In this document: one piece after another, positions 1 through 8,107 of the stretch | How the letters are laid out: every line of letters begins with the position of its first letter | How positions within the stretch are numbered: position 1 is the stretch's first letter | Assembly (NCBI GenBank): GCA_015059105.1 | Contig: SVBB01000013.1 | Coordinates: forward strand, 1-45,022 | Direction: 5' to 3' | Length of the DNA stretch: 45,022 bases | Origin: Erysipelotrichaceae bacterium | Lineage (GTDB): Bacteria; Bacillota_I; Bacilli_A; RFN20; CAG-826 | The notes under the pieces: model-generated | Databases searched by the model: none | Seen by the model: only the letters and a program-made list of their open reading frames with translations | Told to the model about the DNA's origin: nothing | Made by a program: the position numbers and the translations under genes

Positions 1-219
1 GGATATGATAATTTTACAAACATTTGGAATTAAAATTTTAATTTCCTATTTTTTGGACATGACTATTTTATTTAACGTAAACATGATAGAGATATAAACG
101 CATCTATAAATATTCTAAGAAAAGGAGTAGAATTACTTTCGAAGGATGGGACACATCCGGATAGCTTGTTTATGCTTGATCCGTTAGGGTCATCGCGCAA
201 GAAGCCCCCACTTCTATAA
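1..219 (+). pseudogene. tnpB: TnpB C-terminal remnant, IS200/IS605-type (RNA-guided nuclease family)
   Basis: The frame read from 76 to the TAA at 217-219 gives DRDINASINILRKG followed by VELLSKDGTHPDSLF and a lysine/proline-rich end. This is the RuvC-III motif and tail of TnpB, the RNA-guided nuclease of IS200/IS605 transposons. An in-frame TAA at 73-75 closes the frame just upstream of the motif. The preceding bases (TGGACATG near 54-61) look like the decayed zinc-finger region in another frame. The gene continues off the left edge, but the copy seen here is broken. In intact elements the end of the gene also templates the guide-scaffold (omega) RNA. Confidence 0.82.
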
Positions 220-236
220 GTGGTTGAGTATGTCAC
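201..236 (+). mobile_element. IS200/IS605-type right end with terminal hairpin
   Basis: The perfect stem CCACTT (208-213) and AAGTGG (218-223) has loop CTAT and overlaps the tnpB stop codon. It is followed by GTATGTCAC (228-236). A hairpin at the end of tnpB followed by a short cleavage motif is the right-end layout of IS200/IS605 elements, where the hairpin is recognised by the TnpA transposase and ends the omega RNA. The exact cleavage position is inferred, and the left end is outside the window. Confidence 0.6.
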
Positions 237-269
237 TATAAATATTGTTTTAAGGAGTTTTTAAAAAAT

Positions 270-1319
270 ATGAAAAAGATTATCGGCAAATTATCATTAC
301 TTCTAGTGCTTGTTCCGCTTACAGCGTGTAATAACACTAATAGCAAACAATATTTTAAATTATGGAATGAATGCGATTCATTAACGACGCTTAAACAATA
401 TGTCGAAGACGTCACTAATAAAAATTCCAAAAATTACATTCCAGTGGAAGACCGTATTGCGACGTTTGATATGGATGGAACATTCATCGGCGAACTTTAT
501 CCAACATATTTTGAATACAATATGCTTGAATATCGTGTTTTAGAAGATGCGGCTTATAAAGATATTGCTCCAGCAGATGTTGTGGAAACAGCAAACGATA
601 TTAGAAATTTTGTAAGAAATGGTACTCCATTACCAGATCACTTTGATATGAAACATGCTTATGCGGCCGCGAAAGCATATTCTGGCATGACTATTAACCA
701 ATTTGATAATTATGTTAAAGAATATGCCAAGAATACTCCAAACGGCTTTAAGGGCATGACATATTCAACTAGCTTTTATAAGCCAATGTTAGAAGTTTTC
801 GATTATCTAAAAGACAATGATTTCAAATATTATGTTGTTTCCGGTTCCGACCGCTTCATCTGCCGTGCTTTAGTGGATTCTCTTGGTATTGAATCCGAAT
901 ATGTCATCGGTATGGATGTCGAACTTAAAGCAACTAACCAAGGAGAAACAGCCGGTGTTGATTATACCTATGATTCTGTTAAAGATAATTTAATTAGAAC
1001 AGACAATTTATTAAGCAAGAATTTAAAGACTAATAAAGTCAAAGAAATCATGAAGGATATTGGTAAGGTTCCAGTGTTATCTTTTGGCAACAGTTCTGGC
1101 GACCAAGCGATGCATAATTTCTGTAAACAAAATACCCAATACAAAACAGAAGTCTTTATGCTCATCGCGGATGATGATGTTAGAGATCACGCGAACTTAA
1201 CTGAAACTGCGAAAAGAAAAGCAAAATGGGAAGAAAATAAATACAACATCATTTCTATGAAAAATGACTTTAAAACTATTTATGGAGAAGGTGTTGAAAA
1301 AGTTCCATTTGTATTTTAA
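270..1319 (+). CDS. HAD-family phosphatase lipoprotein
   Basis: The 349-residue protein starts with a lipoprotein signal ending in LTAC (Cys20), so it is probably anchored outside the membrane. HAD motifs are clear: FDMDGT (Asp67 nucleophile, Asp69), VVSGSD near residue 190 (motif II) and FGNSSGDQAM near 275 (motif IV acidic residues). This fits secreted phosphomonoesterases of the HAD-IB/phosphoserine-phosphatase-like type. The substrate is unknown. An AAGGAG site at 252-257 supports the start. The gene lies directly behind the decayed transposon end, and the next gene begins 10 bp after its stop. Confidence 0.85.
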   Translation: MKKIIGKLSLLLVLVPLTACNNTNSKQYFKLWNECDSLTTLKQYVEDVTNKNSKNYIPVEDRIATFDMDGTFIGELYPTYFEYNMLEYRVLEDAAYKDIAPADVVETANDIRNFVRNGTPLPDHFDMKHAYAAAKAYSGMTINQFDNYVKEYAKNTPNGFKGMTYSTSFYKPMLEVFDYLKDNDFKYYVVSGSDRFICRALVDSLGIESEYVIGMDVELKATNQGETAGVDYTYDSVKDNLIRTDNLLSKNLKTNKVKEIMKDIGKVPVLSFGNSSGDQAMHNFCKQNTQYKTEVFMLIADDDVRDHANLTETAKRKAKWEENKYNIISMKNDFKTIYGEGVEKVPFVF

Positions 1320-1328
1320 GAGAAAAAT

Positions 1329-1943
1329 ATGAAAGTACTTGTAATTAATGGCAGTCCGAGAAAAAATGGCAATTCTGCGTTGTTATTTTCTCAAATGCAG
1401 GCAATTTTTGAGAAAGAAAATATAGAAATTGACTACTATCAAATCGGCAACAAAGACATCAGAGGTTGCATGGCATGTGGTTACTGTCATCAACATGGTG
1501 AATGTGTTTTTAAAGATGATGTCAACGATTTAGCAAAGCGCTTTGAAGAAGCGGATGGTTTGGTGGTTATCTCCCCAGTTTATTATGGTTCCGCTAATGG
1601 GTCTGTTATTTCTTTATTAGATCGTTTATTTTATTCGTCTAATTTTTCTAAAAGATTTAAAGTTGGAGCAGCTTTTGCTGTTGCACGTCGTGGTGGTACT
1701 GGCTTCACATTTGATGAGCTCAACAAATATTTTACAATTAGCCAAATGCCAATTGCTTCAGGCAGGTACTGGAATAATGGCTTTGGCGCGGCACCTGGTC
1801 AAATTAATGAAGATGAAGAAGGACTTCAAAACGCACGTATTGTCGCCCGTAATATGGTCTTTCTAATGCGCGCTATCGCGGACGCAAAAGAGAAATACGG
1901 ATTACCCGAAAACGAAGAAATCACTTTCACTAATTTTATATAA
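1329..1943 (+). CDS. NADPH-dependent FMN reductase / flavodoxin-like oxidoreductase
   Basis: The 204-residue protein opens with VLVINGSPRKNGNS, the FMN phosphate-binding loop of the flavodoxin-like reductase family. CMACGYCHQHGEC (about residues 47-59) is the cysteine cluster common in its iron-sulfur flavoprotein-like members. SPVYYGSANG is the second flavin-contacting loop. It is probably a cytosolic quinone or FMN reductase; the substrate cannot be told. It follows the HAD lipoprotein by 10 bp, with a weak AGAGA ribosome site in the gap. Confidence 0.85.
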   Translation: MKVLVINGSPRKNGNSALLFSQMQAIFEKENIEIDYYQIGNKDIRGCMACGYCHQHGECVFKDDVNDLAKRFEEADGLVVISPVYYGSANGSVISLLDRLFYSSNFSKRFKVGAAFAVARRGGTGFTFDELNKYFTISQMPIASGRYWNNGFGAAPGQINEDEEGLQNARIVARNMVFLMRAIADAKEKYGLPENEEITFTNFI

Positions 1944-1960
1944 TTGTTCTTATATTGCGT

Positions 1961-1966
1961 TATAAT
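1961..1966 (+). promoter_or_regulatory. -10 box directly before the YhhN-like gene
   Basis: A consensus TATAAT ends 12 bp before the ATG at 1979. The predicted start site near 1973 leaves a leader of about 6 nt with no ribosome site. No good -35 box is seen. Confidence 0.5.
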
Positions 1967-1978
1967 TAATTTATAACT

Positions 1979-2686
1979 ATGGTAGTTTCAATTATTCTCC
2001 TGGTCCTAGGGGCCATAATGTCAACAGTTTTTATCGTTAGCAAAGTGACTAACTATACTTTAAAGACGATCATCTTTAAAACAGTAGCTTCTGCTTTCTT
2101 TGTGGCCTTAGCGATTTATTTATCGGTCACAGTTGAAGGGCACGTTCCTTTTAAAGTATTAGTGACATTAGGATTGTTCTTTGGCTTCCTTGGTGACTTC
2201 CTATTAGGGTTTAAATATATCACGCATGGCAAAGCTAAAAAGATATGGATATTACTAGGCATGTTCGCTTTTGCAGCGGGTCATATCATTTATATCGTCG
2301 CGTTATTTGTTGAATATTATATTCCAGGTCAGTGGTGGTTCATCGTCTTGCCGTTATCCTTAGCGATGATATTATCAGCAATCTACCTCATTATATCGCC
2401 TAAAGTAGGCATTAGTTTTGGCAAGTTATTCCCATTTGGTTTATTCTACCTCGCTTGTTTAACCACGATGTTTTCAACTTCTATATTTATGGCGATTGCC
2501 CACGGCTTCAAAATTGTTAATATTGTGATGTTCTTCATAGGGGCATTCTTCTTCGTTTGTAGCGACACGATGCTCACGGGATCATATTTCAAACCTGGTC
2601 AAAGACCAAAGTGGTATAACGGTTTATATTCAGTATTTTATTATCTTGCGCAGTTTATTATCGCGTTTGCATTATTCTTTTTGTAA
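1979..2686 (+). CDS. YhhN family membrane protein (lysoplasmalogenase-like)
   Basis: The 235-residue protein has about eight hydrophobic segments. Its pattern LGLFFGFLGDFLLG followed later by FVCSDTML matches the YhhN/TMEM86 family, whose studied members cleave the vinyl ether of lysoplasmalogens. The aspartates in GDFL and SDTM are the polar residues conserved inside the membrane in this family. Enzymatic activity here is inferred from the family only. The start has no ribosome site and sits just behind a TATAAT box. Confidence 0.78.
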   Translation: MVVSIILLVLGAIMSTVFIVSKVTNYTLKTIIFKTVASAFFVALAIYLSVTVEGHVPFKVLVTLGLFFGFLGDFLLGFKYITHGKAKKIWILLGMFAFAAGHIIYIVALFVEYYIPGQWWFIVLPLSLAMILSAIYLIISPKVGISFGKLFPFGLFYLACLTTMFSTSIFMAIAHGFKIVNIVMFFIGAFFFVCSDTMLTGSYFKPGQRPKWYNGLYSVFYYLAQFIIAFALFFL

Positions 2687-2717
2687 AATAATATCAATCC
2701 AATAGGAGTGATATTTT

Positions 2718-3020
2718 ATGAGCACAAAACAAATTGTTTTAATGATATATGGGTGTTGCCTCATTTTTTTATCGCTTATCACTTTCTTTATGTATCTTGC
2801 TGATAAGAAGAAAGCGGAAAAAGGAAAGTGAAGAATACCTGAGAAAGTGTTGCTATTATCATCCTTTTTAGGTGGAGCATTTGGTGGCTACCTTGCAATG
2901 ATTTTGTTTAGACATAAAACCAAGGGAGAACACTGGTATTTCACCACTGTTAATTTATTGGGTATCATCCTTCATGTTGCGGCCCTAGTCGTGCTCGCTT
3001 TCGTTATTAAATGGAATTAG
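2718..3020 (+). pseudogene. DUF1294 membrane protein interrupted by in-frame UGA
   Basis: Starting at the ATG at 2718 with ribosome site AGGAG (2703-2707), the frame codes a membrane segment, then DKKKAEKGK, then a TGA at 2829-2831. The same frame continues with RIPEKVLLLSSFLGGAFGG and FRHKTKGE to a TAG at 3018-3020. This is a complete small DUF1294 protein of about 100 residues, in which the family usually has tryptophan before RIPE. The UGA therefore replaces a TGG codon. A point nonsense mutation is the simplest reading; readthrough or a sequencing error are the alternatives. All other tryptophans I checked are TGG, so code reassignment is unlikely. Confidence 0.75.
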
Positions 3021-3033
3021 AAAGGGATATTAG

Positions 3034-3117
3034 GAAAGTAGAGGCTGCCAAGAATTAATACTTAATAACTGGGCAGATAATGAACCAGTGAATATTTCTA
3101 TAAGAAAATGGGACTAA
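3034..3117 (+). other. Possible short gene remnant between DUF1294 and the next promoter
   Basis: After an in-frame TAG at 3031-3033 there is an open stretch of 27 codons ending ...NNWADNEPVNISIRKWD and TAA (3115-3117). It has no start codon and looks like the tail of a lost gene, but it could be chance. CTGCC (3045-3049) and GGGCAG (3071-3076) could also pair. I could not identify it. Confidence 0.2.
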
Positions 3118-3144
3118 AAGTACGCGCGTCCACATTTGAATATT

Positions 3145-3153
3145 TGCTATAAT
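3145..3153 (+). promoter_or_regulatory. Extended -10 promoter, near-leaderless
   Basis: TGCTATAAT is an extended -10 element (TG, one base, TATAAT). The expected start site is near 3160, only about 5 nt before the ATG at 3165, and there is no ribosome site. Confidence 0.65.
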
Positions 3154-3164
3154 AGAAGAACGAT

Positions 3165-3362
3165 ATGTCTTCGTTAAAGATGCTTAGAAAACTAATTAGT
3201 ATTATTGGCCTCATTGGTATGGTTTTCGGTTTTGTAATGGCGATTATTAATTCGGGCAAAGATATTTTCTCTTTATATCTAGTGGTAGGCTTTGTTGGAT
3301 TAGGCCTATTCCTATTGTCCGTATTGATACTGATATATGAAAAGAAGAATGGGGGCAGATAA
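3165..3362 (+). CDS. Small two-helix membrane protein
   Basis: The 65-residue protein has two hydrophobic segments (about residues 9-28 and 36-58) and a basic C-terminus (EKKNGGR). I do not recognise a family. It starts at an ATG just behind an extended -10 box. Its TAA overlaps the ATG of the following HAD hydrolase by one base, so the two are translationally linked. Confidence 0.6.
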   Translation: MSSLKMLRKLISIIGLIGMVFGFVMAIINSGKDIFSLYLVVGFVGLGLFLLSVLILIYEKKNGGR

Positions 3363-4003
3363 TGATTAAATCGGTCGCATTTATATGGGATTTAGATGGC
3401 ACTTTATTAGATTCATATGAAGCAATTGTTACTAGCCTCATAAAGACATATGAAGAGCATGGTTTTATATTGGACAAAAATGTTGTTTATCAAGAAGTCA
3501 TTTCAAGTTCAGTTAGCACATTTATTAAGAAAATGGAAAACGAAACCGGATTATCTTATGACGACTTAAAAGATCGCAATTCTGAGATAAGCGCGAGAGA
3601 AAAAGATAAAATCAATCTCATCAAATATGCGAAGGAAACATTAGCAGAACTCCAAAAATGTGGAGCGAAACATTACGTTTTCACCCATCGTGGTATTTCA
3701 TCATACGAATTATTAAAAAAACACGGAATCGACGGGTATTTTGAGGAAATTATCATCGGAATTTCCGGATTTCCAAGAAAACCAGATCCATCTGCGATTA
3801 ACTTTTTAGTACAAAAGTATCATCTCGATATGGCTAACACATATTATGTTGGAGACCGTCATCTCGATATAGAAGCAGCAGAGAACGCTGGAATTAAAAG
3901 CATCTTGTTTTTATCGCATGGAGATTTGATTTCTCCTACTGGAAAAGAGACTTTTGTGGTTGATGATTTATGTGAGATAAAAGTTAAAATTTTTGGATAT
4001 TAA
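3362..4003 (+). CDS. HAD hydrolase, phosphoglycolate phosphatase-like
   Basis: The 213-residue protein starts IWDLDGTLLDS (motif I, two catalytic aspartates), followed by a helical cap, then VFTHRG (motif II Thr), KPDPSAINFL (motif III Lys) and YVGDRHLDIEAAENAG (motif IV). This is the Gph/PGMB-like HAD subfamily IA layout at normal length. It probably dephosphorylates a small metabolite; the substrate is not evident. The start overlaps the upstream stop by one base, and the GNAT gene follows one base after its own stop. Confidence 0.88.
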   Translation: MIKSVAFIWDLDGTLLDSYEAIVTSLIKTYEEHGFILDKNVVYQEVISSSVSTFIKKMENETGLSYDDLKDRNSEISAREKDKINLIKYAKETLAELQKCGAKHYVFTHRGISSYELLKKHGIDGYFEEIIIGISGFPRKPDPSAINFLVQKYHLDMANTYYVGDRHLDIEAAENAGIKSILFLSHGDLISPTGKETFVVDDLCEIKVKIFGY

Positions 4004-4004
4004 T

Positions 4005-4613
4005 ATGAACGCATATTTTGATATAACTGGTGTAGTTATCACCACTGAAAGACTAGTGTTAAGAGAATGGAAATTGTCCGATTTGGACAACTTTTATGAA
4101 TATGCTTCTGTTCCGGGTGTCGGAGAGATGGCGGGCTGGCATCATCACCCTAATAAAGAGATGTCTTTAAATATTCTTAACCGCTTTATTGAAGGTAAAC
4201 ATACTTTCGCGATTGTTGATAAAGCCTCTAATAAAGTAATTGGCTCTCTTGGTGTTGAAAAATACGGATTAGAAGATAAGCTAACTGAATTTGATGGGTA
4301 TAACGGTCGAATGATTGGTTATGTCTTAAGCAAAGCATATTGGGGGAAAGGATTAATGCCAGAAGCAGTTAATGCCGTTATTGATTATCTATTTAATGTT
4401 CTAGATTATGATTTCCTTCTCTGCGGTCATTTTGATAAAAATAACCAATCTCGAAGAGTACAAGAAAAGTGTGGTTTTATTCCATATCGCAAACTGGTCT
4501 TTGATACAAATATGGAAACTAAAGAGCCAGGTGTTATGAGGTTGTTATCTAATCCAAAGAAAAATATCAAATATAATTATTCTCATCCAGAGACTTTGCT
4601 AATTAAAAATTAA
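4005..4613 (+). CDS. GNAT acetyltransferase, RimJ/RimL type
   Basis: The 202-residue protein carries TERLVLREWKLSDLDNFYEY at its N-terminus, the signature of RimJ/RimL-type N-acetyltransferases. It later has MIGYVLSKAYWGKGLMPEAV, the acetyl-CoA-binding motif, and NQSRRVQEKCGF near the end. I chose ATG 4005, one base after the preceding stop, rather than the in-frame TTG at 3993. It probably acetylates an amino group on a protein or small molecule. The last 11 bp overlap the converging permease gene. Confidence 0.85.
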   Translation: MNAYFDITGVVITTERLVLREWKLSDLDNFYEYASVPGVGEMAGWHHHPNKEMSLNILNRFIEGKHTFAIVDKASNKVIGSLGVEKYGLEDKLTEFDGYNGRMIGYVLSKAYWGKGLMPEAVNAVIDYLFNVLDYDFLLCGHFDKNNQSRRVQEKCGFIPYRKLVFDTNMETKEPGVMRLLSNPKKNIKYNYSHPETLLIKN

Positions 4614-5913
4614 TAGTTAATAAAAGAATTCCTAATGCGGTTGTGATTGTAGGAAGAGCGATTACTGAACCATATTTACTGAATTGCACGAATGATAATT
4701 TCACATCGTGTTTTTCTAATAACCCAGTAAACATAATGCCGGCAAGAGCCCCCATTGGAGTGAGGAAGGCGCCGATATTACTACCAATGATAGATGCATA
4801 TATTCCTTGATAATATGCTGGTCCAGTTAAGTTGCTACAAAGATTAGAATATAAAATACTCATTGGGATATTGTTGATGATGTTTGACGCGACAAATGAT
4901 GAATACCCGTATGTCCAAATAATGTTATTATTTCCGAAAAAAGACGCAATTTGCGAAGAAATTCCTTGATAATTAATAGCAACAACAATGATAAACATCG
5001 ATAAGAAGAATGGGATGAGGGGATACGGAAGTTTCTTAAATGCCCCGGTAAAATAGTCCCAGTCTTTTTTGGTGAAGAATGAATAAGCAAAAACATATAA
5101 GAGAAGTGAGACAGCACATAAAAGTGAAATAATCCACATCTCAAGATTGATATAACTAGATATGACTAAAAATACCAAACAAACGAGAAGATGAGCGACA
5201 CCAACTGACAAAGTGATTTTGTTATGAATGATGAATTGTTCGTGATCGATTTCTGTTATCTTTTCGCCAAGACGTTTTTTAAAGATTAACCAAAGCATCA
5301 TTAGTTCGACTAAACCTGCTCCTAGTGTTGGAAGCGCCATAACTTTGAAATAAGAGATGAAGTCAATATTAGCAGTGGTTGCTAAAAAGATGTTCGTGGG
5401 ATTACCGATGACAATCATTAATGACCAAGTATTCGCTGCGGTGAATTCGGCAATCAAATATGGAAGTGGATTGATGTGTGTCCTTTTACAAAAGAAACAA
5501 ATGAATGGAGTCAATGTGAGGATGACGACATCGTTTGATGTGAATATTGTTAACCCTGCAACTAGCGCATATAAAGAAAAAAATAAAACGTATTGATTTC
5601 CCTTTGCGTTTTTAACCGCTAAAGAGGCGAGGTATTGAAACAAACCAAACTCGTCTAAAAATATCGATATTAAGGTCATCGAAAAGAAGAGTATCAATAT
5701 CTTGATTGGGTTGATTTTAGTATCTGCAGTTAACTGTGTGTATACTTCGTTTATAGGAGCGAACTGGAATATGAGGATGATGATTGCACCGAGAAGGGCA
5801 ATTACCCAATATGTACTGATATTAACCTTACCAATTTTAATCTTTGGAAAAAGAAATAATGAGACGGCGATTAATAAGAAGGTAACGATGGAAATAACGA
5901 CCGTGGGTATCAT
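4603..5913 (-). CDS. ArsB/SLC13-type anion or metalloid permease
   Basis: The 436-residue protein has about 11 membrane segments. It carries FTSNDVVILTLTPF and IGNPTNIFLA (about residues 125-180), and a second half with ASNIINNIPMSI and IGSNIGAFLTPMGA. This inverted-repeat arrangement with paired N-rich hairpins is typical of the ion-transporter superfamily that includes ArsB, CitM and SLC13. The ArsB-like branch looks closest, but there is no arsR or arsC nearby, so an arsenite role is not supported. It is transcribed alone, converging on the GNAT gene and divergent from the hydrolase at 6013. Confidence 0.8.
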   Translation of the reverse strand: MIPTVVISIVTFLLIAVSLFLFPKIKIGKVNISTYWVIALLGAIIILIFQFAPINEVYTQLTADTKINPIKILILFFSMTLISIFLDEFGLFQYLASLAVKNAKGNQYVLFFSLYALVAGLTIFTSNDVVILTLTPFICFFCKRTHINPLPYLIAEFTAANTWSLMIVIGNPTNIFLATTANIDFISYFKVMALPTLGAGLVELMMLWLIFKKRLGEKITEIDHEQFIIHNKITLSVGVAHLLVCLVFLVISSYINLEMWIISLLCAVSLLLYVFAYSFFTKKDWDYFTGAFKKLPYPLIPFFLSMFIIVVAINYQGISSQIASFFGNNNIIWTYGYSSFVASNIINNIPMSILYSNLCSNLTGPAYYQGIYASIIGSNIGAFLTPMGALAGIMFTGLLEKHDVKLSFVQFSKYGSVIALPTITTALGILLLTINF

Positions 5914-5997
5914 AAGACAATATGTATTATCTATCTTTCGTTATATAAAGTTAACAAGATTTTGAAAAACATATATTAAGGAAGTCATATTTTTGGA

Positions 5998-6003
5998 TAT
6001 AAT
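5998..6003 (+). promoter_or_regulatory. -10 box immediately before the hydrolase gene
   Basis: TATAAT ends 9 bp before the ATG at 6013. The predicted start site near 6010 leaves almost no leader and there is no ribosome site. A clear -35 box is not seen. Confidence 0.5.
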
Positions 6004-6012
6004 ATCCTTAAT

Positions 6013-7119
6013 ATGATTAACATTAATAGCTACGTTTTGAAATTTGGGAATCGCACTTTTAAAAAGTTTCCTTTTAATGATGTTGATGGACTAGTTCTTG
6101 CGGAGATTTCAATGATTAATTTCGATCTTCTTATCGATGGTGAAGAACCAGTTGCGTTAAAAGATATTGTTCTCAAAGATTATAAGAAAGTTATCTATGG
6201 TTCTCCTGATGCACGCGCTAACGGAATCATGCTTAAAAGAATGATGAAATCAGAGCGATATAAGAATATAAAAGTTGCATTTATCAAACGCGTTTTTAAT
6301 GATAAAAAAGCTATTCAGTTTTATGCGGTAACTTTTATTCTTCCTGATAGCTCTTTCTATATTTCCTTTAAAGGAACAGACATCACAATAGTGGGGTGGA
6401 GAGAAGATTTTAATTACACGGTTTCTGGACGTATGGCAACACGTGACCAAGCTTTAGATTATTGCAACGATGTCATCTCAAAACTACCAGGAAAATATAT
6501 CATCGGCGGCCATTCAAAAGGCGGTTATTTAGCGGTGTATGCTGGTTTAAATATCAATCAAGAATATTTGCCAAGATTATTAACTGTTTATTCATACGAT
6601 GGCCCTGGTTTTGTGGAAGGACTTGAATGTTATCCAAATTATGAGCTTATCAAAGATAGAATTAAGAAATTTATCACCCATCGCGACTTTATTGGTCTTC
6701 TTTATGATGAAGTTAATGATTCAACCATTGTTTATGCGACCGGGATGTTATTAGGTGGGCATGATCCATATACATGGAAAGTAAACCCTTCTACTGGTGG
6801 ATTTGTGATTAAAGAAAAGTTGGTTAAAAAAGCGATGATTTCTTCCCGAGGTGCGAATTTATGGCTCAACCAACTATCTAACGACGACAAAGAACTTGGC
6901 ATAAAAGCATTAATCGCGATTGTTGGTAAAGCGCAAAATATTTACGACTTATTAAAATATTTGGGTCAGAACATCATTAGATATAATTCTGTAATCAAAC
7001 AATTCCCAGTCGATGAAAGAGAAAGATTGAGAAAGATGATTGTTTTATTCTTCGACTGTTTCAAACTAGCAAAACAATCCTATTCCAACAAACCAAGAGA
7101 TGTTTATGGAAACTTGTAG
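6013..7119 (+). CDS. Mbeg1-like (DUF2974) alpha/beta hydrolase
   Basis: In this 368-residue protein the central part reads YISFKGTD, then WREDFNYT, then IIGGHSKGGYLAVYAG. GHSKGG is the nucleophile elbow (Ser) of the DUF2974/Mbeg1-like lipase group. The charge relay Asp and His probably lie in YSYDGPGF and near HDPYTWKV. No signal peptide is visible, so it is likely cytosolic. A lipase or esterase role is a family inference. It appears to be transcribed alone from a near-leaderless promoter. Confidence 0.83.
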   Translation: MININSYVLKFGNRTFKKFPFNDVDGLVLAEISMINFDLLIDGEEPVALKDIVLKDYKKVIYGSPDARANGIMLKRMMKSERYKNIKVAFIKRVFNDKKAIQFYAVTFILPDSSFYISFKGTDITIVGWREDFNYTVSGRMATRDQALDYCNDVISKLPGKYIIGGHSKGGYLAVYAGLNINQEYLPRLLTVYSYDGPGFVEGLECYPNYELIKDRIKKFITHRDFIGLLYDEVNDSTIVYATGMLLGGHDPYTWKVNPSTGGFVIKEKLVKKAMISSRGANLWLNQLSNDDKELGIKALIAIVGKAQNIYDLLKYLGQNIIRYNSVIKQFPVDERERLRKMIVLFFDCFKLAKQSYSNKPRDVYGNL

Positions 7120-7178
7120 TTCATGTCGTTTTGTAAACAAACTTCTTTGCATTAATATGATTAAACAGAGGTAGAAAT

Positions 7179-8105
7179 ATGTTAGTTAAACACGCTTATG
7201 AATTAGTGGGGAACACTCCATTAATAGAATTAACGAATTTAGAAAAAGAGTTAGATTTAAAAGCAAAGATTTTTGCCAAGGTTGAGAGTTTTAATCCTGC
7301 TGGCAGCGTTAAAGACCGCGTTGCTTTAAATATGATTCTCGATGCTGAAGATAAAGGCATTTTGAAGTCAGGCGCGACCATCATTGAACCTACTTCTGGT
7401 AACACTGGTATTGGTCTCGCTTCCATAGGGGCAATGCGTGGATATAAAGTGATCTTAACGATGCCATCAAGTATGTCCAAAGAAAGAATTATGTTATTAA
7501 AAGCATACGGCGCTGAAGTAGTGTTGACCGAAGCTTCTTTGGGAATGAAAGGCTCTTTACAAAAAGCTGATGAACTGAATAAAGAAATTCCTAATTCAGT
7601 CATCCTTGGGCAGTTTGTTAATCCCGCTAATCCGGAGATGCATTATAAGACCACTGGTCCGGAAATATATAATGACCTTAACGGGCAAGTCGATTATCTC
7701 GTTGCAGGTATTGGAACTGGTGGTACTATCTCGGGAACAGGAAGATATTTAAAAGAGAAAAACCCAAATGTAAAAGTGATTGGTGTTGAACCATTTTCTT
7801 CCCCGTTATTAACAAAAGGAACTGCTGGCCCACATAAGATTCAAGGTATTGGAGCAAACTTTGTTCCTGATACATTAGATCAAAAAGTTTACGATGAAAT
7901 AATGGACATCACAAATGAAGAATCTATGGAATTTGCAAGGATTTTAGGAAAAAAAGAAGGATTTTTGGTTGGCATTTCTTCTGGTGCAGCTTTATCAGCA
8001 GCTATTAAAATTGCAAAAAAAGAAGATAATAAAAACAAGAATATTGTCGTCATCTTCCCTGATGGCGGAGATCGATATTTATCAACGGAATTATTTAATG
8101 AATAG
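7179..8105 (+). CDS. cysK: Cysteine synthase A (O-acetylserine sulfhydrylase)
   Basis: The 308-residue PLP enzyme has NPAGSVKDRV (Lys45 binds PLP), EPTSGNTGIGLA (substrate loop, about 70-81), GTGGTISGTG (phosphate cup) and SSGAA. It makes cysteine from O-acetylserine and sulfide. GAGGTAG (7168-7174) is the ribosome site. The length is normal for CysK. It heads a four-gene run ending with a PatB/MalY-type lyase, so the cluster handles cysteine and sulfur turnover. Confidence 0.95.
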   Translation: MLVKHAYELVGNTPLIELTNLEKELDLKAKIFAKVESFNPAGSVKDRVALNMILDAEDKGILKSGATIIEPTSGNTGIGLASIGAMRGYKVILTMPSSMSKERIMLLKAYGAEVVLTEASLGMKGSLQKADELNKEIPNSVILGQFVNPANPEMHYKTTGPEIYNDLNGQVDYLVAGIGTGGTISGTGRYLKEKNPNVKVIGVEPFSSPLLTKGTAGPHKIQGIGANFVPDTLDQKVYDEIMDITNEESMEFARILGKKEGFLVGISSGAALSAAIKIAKKEDNKNKNIVVIFPDGGDRYLSTELFNE

Positions 8106-8107
8106 TT

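Noticed and set aside
100..240. 6S RNA or riboswitch upstream of the first lipoprotein gene
   Set aside because: The hairpins looked like a leader RNA, but the frame translates into the TnpB RuvC-III motif and tail, and the final hairpin matches an IS200/IS605 right end.
2829..2831. UGA decoded as tryptophan (mycoplasma code) throughout the genome
   Set aside because: All tryptophans examined in conserved proteins are TGG, and TGA serves as stop in the 17567, 27028 (minus), 32123, 43165 and 43818 genes.
4603..5913. Arsenic resistance operon
   Set aside because: The permease is ArsB-like in topology, but no arsR, arsC or arsA is adjacent and the superfamily includes carboxylate and other anion carriers.
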